A stretch of DNA of 64,000 bases, taken from positions 1-64,000 of the forward strand of contig JAZAYU010000878.1 in NCBI GenBank assembly GCA_038501625.1, read 5' to 3'. Positions 41,601 through 47,600 of this stretch are shown piece after piece (the first letter of the stretch is position 1; each line of letters starts with the position of its first letter). The notes beneath the pieces are model-generated. The model saw only the letters and a program-made list of their open reading frames with translations. It was not told the DNA's origin and did no database searches. Made by a program: the position numbers and the translations under genes. The DNA is from Corbicula japonica. Taxonomy: Eukaryota > Mollusca > Bivalvia > Venerida > Cyrenidae.

Positions 41601-44600
41601 AAATCGGAATTTAAGATACTTAAAGCATGTTACTGTAGAATAGTGTCATAGATAATATCGTTTAACATGTCTATACAGCAGTGTTCACTAATTTATCAAT
41701 TAATATGTTTTTAAACAGAAACCAAATCCGTCAATGTGAAGCTTACATTGAATATTACTGTAAAGGGAAATCTCTCCATCAGTGCGACGTATAAGAGTTA
41801 CGAGACGGAGGTCCAAAAACAGGTACAACATACTGAATAGTTCCAACAATTCCGCATTATGAGGTTTTTGATTGGTTTAATCCGATTAATTTTGCCATGT
41901 CAAATATGTCATACATTCTTAAGCATCGACCGATGCTTTTTAAAATGACACACATTTCAATAAAATTCATCTATTGTCTTAAAAACGTCCGAAGATTTCA
42001 AAAGCTCTTGTCAAGTGATTTCCTCTTTAACCATTGCAGATGAGCTAATAAGTTTCACGACTAAATGGTAACGAATAAATCAAGACCCACAGTTTCGTGT
42101 TAGTCTAAAATTCTAATGTAACAACATAACAAGCATACACTTCATTGGTCGATTCCGAGATCTTTCCGTATAACTTCCCGAAAAGTACTTTACAGTCTAA
42201 AATTCAACGTTCATGAAAAAAACCTTTCCTGACTACCTTAGCAATTAATGAATGCATATTTTTAAGATCAAACATTTAAGACCACTTTCGAAAGATAGTG
42301 CTTACTGGTTGCAAAGTCATTACAATTGTGTAAAATCAAAACAAAGAAAAACATGTTTACGACGATCATCACTAATTTCCATTAGACACTAGACATATGT
42401 TTGTTACAGTTACATATATTAAATGCATATCGAATTCGGAGATTTAATACAAATATTATACTTAAAATTGATTATAGCTTACAGTGAAATACAAAGCAGT
42501 ACTTAAAGACGTCGACTTTACAATCATCATCAGGAATCTGACGTAAGTTTTATCTTTAATTAAATTTAAAACCTTGAGAAATGATACTGATTGAAAAGGG
42601 TGACAATTTTCAATGTGTGGTTCTTTATAAAAAATTGTTATGAAGAATGTTCATCATTCTGAAACATTTTACTCATTTATAGAATTTAGTTGAACCTGCC
42701 CTCGCACTTTCACCAAGTTTGCCATCAGTTATTTCCATATGTCAACCAGGATAGGTATTGGTTTTGTTTTATACTTGTAACTCTCAGGATATAACTCCGG
42801 CTTTAAACGATTCCTTTGACGTCTACTGCACAAACCCAATCTTTTTTGTGTAACATTTAAGAGCTATTTTTAAGTCGCTGTCTTCATGTTTTATGTCAGT
42901 CTCTCTCTAGTTAAATATTTATTTTATTCATCCAGTTAGCGTACTTAAATTATGCATGACTTGCAATGGTATAACTTGTAACTAGTCATTTTCAACTGTT
43001 GAAATTGTAGGACTGGAAGTCTAATCGTCGACTACAGCGTCGTCGCGCCAGCTGCCAATCTACCTGATATTGCTGTTGCAAATGCAGGCATTGTCACTTC
43101 AGCAACACCGTTACAGATATTTGATGTAAACGCTTCTATAAGTGAACTTTCCATCGATGACGTAATAGGTAATTCATCTCTCTGAAGTTCTTTGCTTTTC
43201 GCAAGTTTATTTCATAAACTTATTACACAACATTAAACAATATAAATATTGATAACACGATGGGGCTTATGGTTTGTTTGTTTGTTTGTTTGTTTGTTTG
43301 TTTGTTTGTTTGTTTGTTTGTTTGTTTGTTTGTTTGTTTGTTTGAACGAGTTTTATATATTCTGTTTGAGTCATTTTTACAAAGTGATAATCAAAAATAC
43401 AAAAAAGGAAAATATGCAAATATAAAACCTTGTAACTTATTCTTTATTTTATGAGTACAAGATGGAAAAGAAAATGAAATGAATTATGTGTCGCTTCTAA
43501 TTTTATTTCAAGGACACAACCAAAGTTTACTGTAGTGGACAAAAAAGATATTAAAATGCCTGACACGAGTACATGTACCACACTGTGCCTAGGTAGGGAC
43601 CACTGCCTGGATTAAAAAATTATATTTTGGCATATTATTGTAAATATTTCAGTTCCCATCGGTGCAACGGGCCAAAAAGATCTTCTTTGTTATGTCTACA
43701 AAGCATCTGTAAAATGCCCCAGTGCCTACGAATGCTCAGTGACTAACGGCAAACCACACTGCGAGTAGGTTTACATAACTTACATATTAAACTTTGCATC
43801 TTAACATGGACCATTGGTCTTCAGTAGACGTAAGCTATGTTGGAAACACGGGAGTTTCTAGAATTTCATCTGGTTCTCTTCTTTAATCGCTAAAACAAAG
43901 GATATTATTGAGAAATTGAGCAGCCTTAATTAGCTTACAAGACTGGCAAGTTTAAGAAAACCAACCCTAACCGTAATCATGTGCCTTAAATTACTTTGAC
44001 TTATCCCATTCTAGTATGAAATTTACCTTTTTGTTGAAAAAGTTCCCAATATGTGTTGATATTTTCCACAAAATATGCAATTTGTCGTAGAGATCTATCC
44101 ACATTTAAACATTATTAATAAAAAAAAAATTCTTTATCTCGTCATTTATATCTGTACAAGACAGATCTGTTCTAGGAATATAGTTTTCTAATACATGTAG
44201 TATGTGTATTTCAACGAGTTAATACATTTGTTTTTTAACAGGCCAATACAAACGAAGGGTAAGTAGAATCATCTATTATTTTCATTTATACCATCTTAAT
44301 ACATTGTACAGTAATTAAACCTACATGTTTGATCATTATATTCCATATAAATAAGGGTGAACATTGTAGATCCATATCATAGCCGTGCTACTCTTTTTCT
44401 GTTTCGTACTCTATAAGCGTTTTGGTAAGAAATAACCTATTGAATAAAAAAATCATACAGGGTTGAACATTATCATACGACTGTGATGCACTGGCTGATG
44501 ATCTGCCTGCCAACTGTTTGTCTATGGATAATTAACCATATCTCATACAGTTAAAATGGTTCATAATGTATTTCATTCTTTTGCAATGGTTTCGACTGCG

Positions 44601-47600
44601 CTGCAAAAAAAATGTGTTGTTGTTAATTACTGTTACCATCTTGGTTTCATTCGCGCTGGCCGTATATAGTTACTTTTACAATGGGTACTACACAAGATCT
44701 GAGGTTTAAATTGCTGTAGAGCATATCGCCGCTGTTATGCAACAACTAGGATTGTACTAATTACTTATGACTAGGTATTTAATCCTGATTTTGAAGTATA
44801 GAGATAATATTAACTTTAAAGTTACTTTTTGTTCGTTTCAGTTGAAAAAGATTGTATATATTGCAGTTAAATAGAATGTATATATTGAAGTTGAATATGA
44901 ATGTATATATTGAAGTGTAATCTTAATTTATATATTGCAATTGAAAATAGTTGTATATATTGTAGTTGAAAGTGAGTGTATATATTGCAGTTGAAGGTGA
45001 ATGTATATATTGCATGATTGGATTTTTTCAGATAATCTGTCCTTGCTATTGGGACTTGGTATAGGTATACCACTTGGTTTCATAGCTCTGGCTGGTCTCA
45101 TTTTGTGTATTGTTTTCTATCGTCACAAGAAGAATCGATCAAAAGACCTCAGCAGGTACGAAACTTTAAATTATATGTTTTCTATTAGCTACATGTATTA
45201 GGAGCAAGCATCAAATGTATCGACGTAATGGTTTTTGTGATTGTTCATTCTGCACGTGTCTATTTAAACTGTTATGTACACACTTGGTATATATCCTAGT
45301 GTTGGGATATCCGTTGCAAATCACAATCGATCATCAGTTGGAATCGGTTGCCCCTTCTGATGTGATTTCACCGATTATTAATCGGTTTATAAATCATATC
45401 TGTGTTACATTAACAAATGGTTTCTAATCAGTAGCTTATATAATATCCCTTATTATTGTGTGTTTGCTGCTACTTTCTACTTAAAGGTCGGTGTTCCAAT
45501 TACAAAAACACTTTTTTCACGTGTTTTTATTAAATGTGCTCTGATTAGAATGAATGAACAATGCTTAACAAAGAATATACACCCCAAAATACGTTAAAGA
45601 ATGCACTCCCCAAAATACGTTGTTGATAGCACTTAATGCCCAAAAGGCCCTACCAATTAATTTCAATCATGACTAGTACAAATATTGACCAAGATTTGTT
45701 TAACTGTGCAGTATTTTACAGCCGGGTGTATAAATCGGTTTCAATCGATTATGGGATAATGACATGGATTATCGGCATCGGGAGGTTCTTATTGATGATT
45801 AATCGATGTCTTTCGATCATCGGCACATCACTAATATATCCACAACATTTTAATGCATTTTGACAATTTACTGTCATACGTTGAATCGCCTTAATTCATT
45901 TATAAAAATTCGAGTAAGCACGACACTGGAAATCTGGAAAAACATGTTTATATTTTGCCCACTGGTTTTAACTGTATTTATGGTATTTCAAATAATCTTC
46001 ATACAAATATGTTGTGATAGATTATGAAAAGCCAATATGAACACATTTGAGAGGATAAGAAAAAAAAACTATCAGATGATAACTTATATTTTCCCACACA
46101 TGATGAAAGCATGATGATGAAGATATATAAAATAGAGCCAATATGTCGTACATTAAAGATTTATTTTGTTTATTTGCAATTATTAGTGATTACGATGATA
46201 CCGGAAGTTCGTTTTATGGGAAAAGACTACCGACTAGGATGAATACCAGTGCTTCAGTCGAGCAATACCATTATGCGCGAGGGAATATGGACTATCCCGG
46301 ACAAGATCCTTATTATGATAACTTTTCTTCTGAGCAAGCTGCGTATGGCGGAACAGGTAAAAACTCTCCAGTTTGTTTACTTTGTCGTTAAAGCCTTAAA
46401 AATAACAGGGAATTGAAAACACAAAATAAAAAAAAACAGCAATTTCAGATCTATCGAGACATTACATATAACTTCTTGTCGTTTTTCTGTGGCCATGTTG
46501 TTCATTCGGACTGAATTTGTTATCATCTACCAATGAAAAAATACAAAGACTACATCAGCTTTGTTAATTAAAGGAAATATCGTATGCTCGTACTAATGTA
46601 TACATTAAACGGAAAGAGGTCAATACATGATGGATTCCGATAGTGACTATAAATCTAGTCACATGTAAAGAGCTTAAGACGAAAGAATTTGCAACCATGT
46701 ATCATGTTGGATGTTATGACGATATACATGAAAAACTTGTTGCAACCTCTTTGTATGACAAGGAAATATTAAAACGAAATCATAAAATATAAAGTATAAT
46801 GCAATTTGCAGAACCTTAAGAGATGTATAACTCCTTTTTGGCATTATCATGCAATAACCGAGTTTCTGTTTGCATTTTAGATGAAGAAACTGGCAAATCA
46901 TTTTCTTGGGACTTCATGTTTAAATACCTCAAACCTAATGAGAGGGTACGTGTTTATTTTTTACATATGATCAATTATTCGGGCATGAAGTTATTGAATG
47001 ACGTGATTGAATCAATGATAGACGTTTACTGACAGAGCTGAAGCTTTCAATGTTCATGTTTAAAATAGTTTAGTATCTTTATTTTTGAAAGTTAAAGTAC
47101 ATACTTTTTGCATTTCGGTATTTGAACTTATAATACTTCGATAACAAAACTGTCCAAACATGATCATCATGAGTTTGTGGTCAGCCTTAAACTAATATAA
47201 GGTTATTATGCCTGATTATTCTAAACCGATCGTTTCTCATTTGCTGAATGCTTGAAATGCAACAATTTGAACTAGAGGTACATGTACTAAGTGGGTCTCT
47301 TACATCTGTTGGTAGTATCTTGATTTTGTATTTCTTTATTATTGTTTGTATTCCTTTTTTTATAATATTAGCTATAACGATATTAATATATTTCACTCCG
47401 TATAACAAATTATTTTTATCTAAAAGCTTCTCAAAGTTGGAGCCTATTTCATGTTCATGTATACTGAACCAAAAAAGAAACTTTCGCAAAGTATGTGCCA
47501 GTTGTTCAAGGGTACGACTTAGATTTACATACATATATACATGTAGTAGCTTGTAAAACTCGTTGTGTTTGCAAAATCGGTCAGCTAATCCCCGTATAAA

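Noticed and set aside
43260..43454. Open frame with CLFV repeats
   Set aside because: Translation of the TTTG microsatellite.
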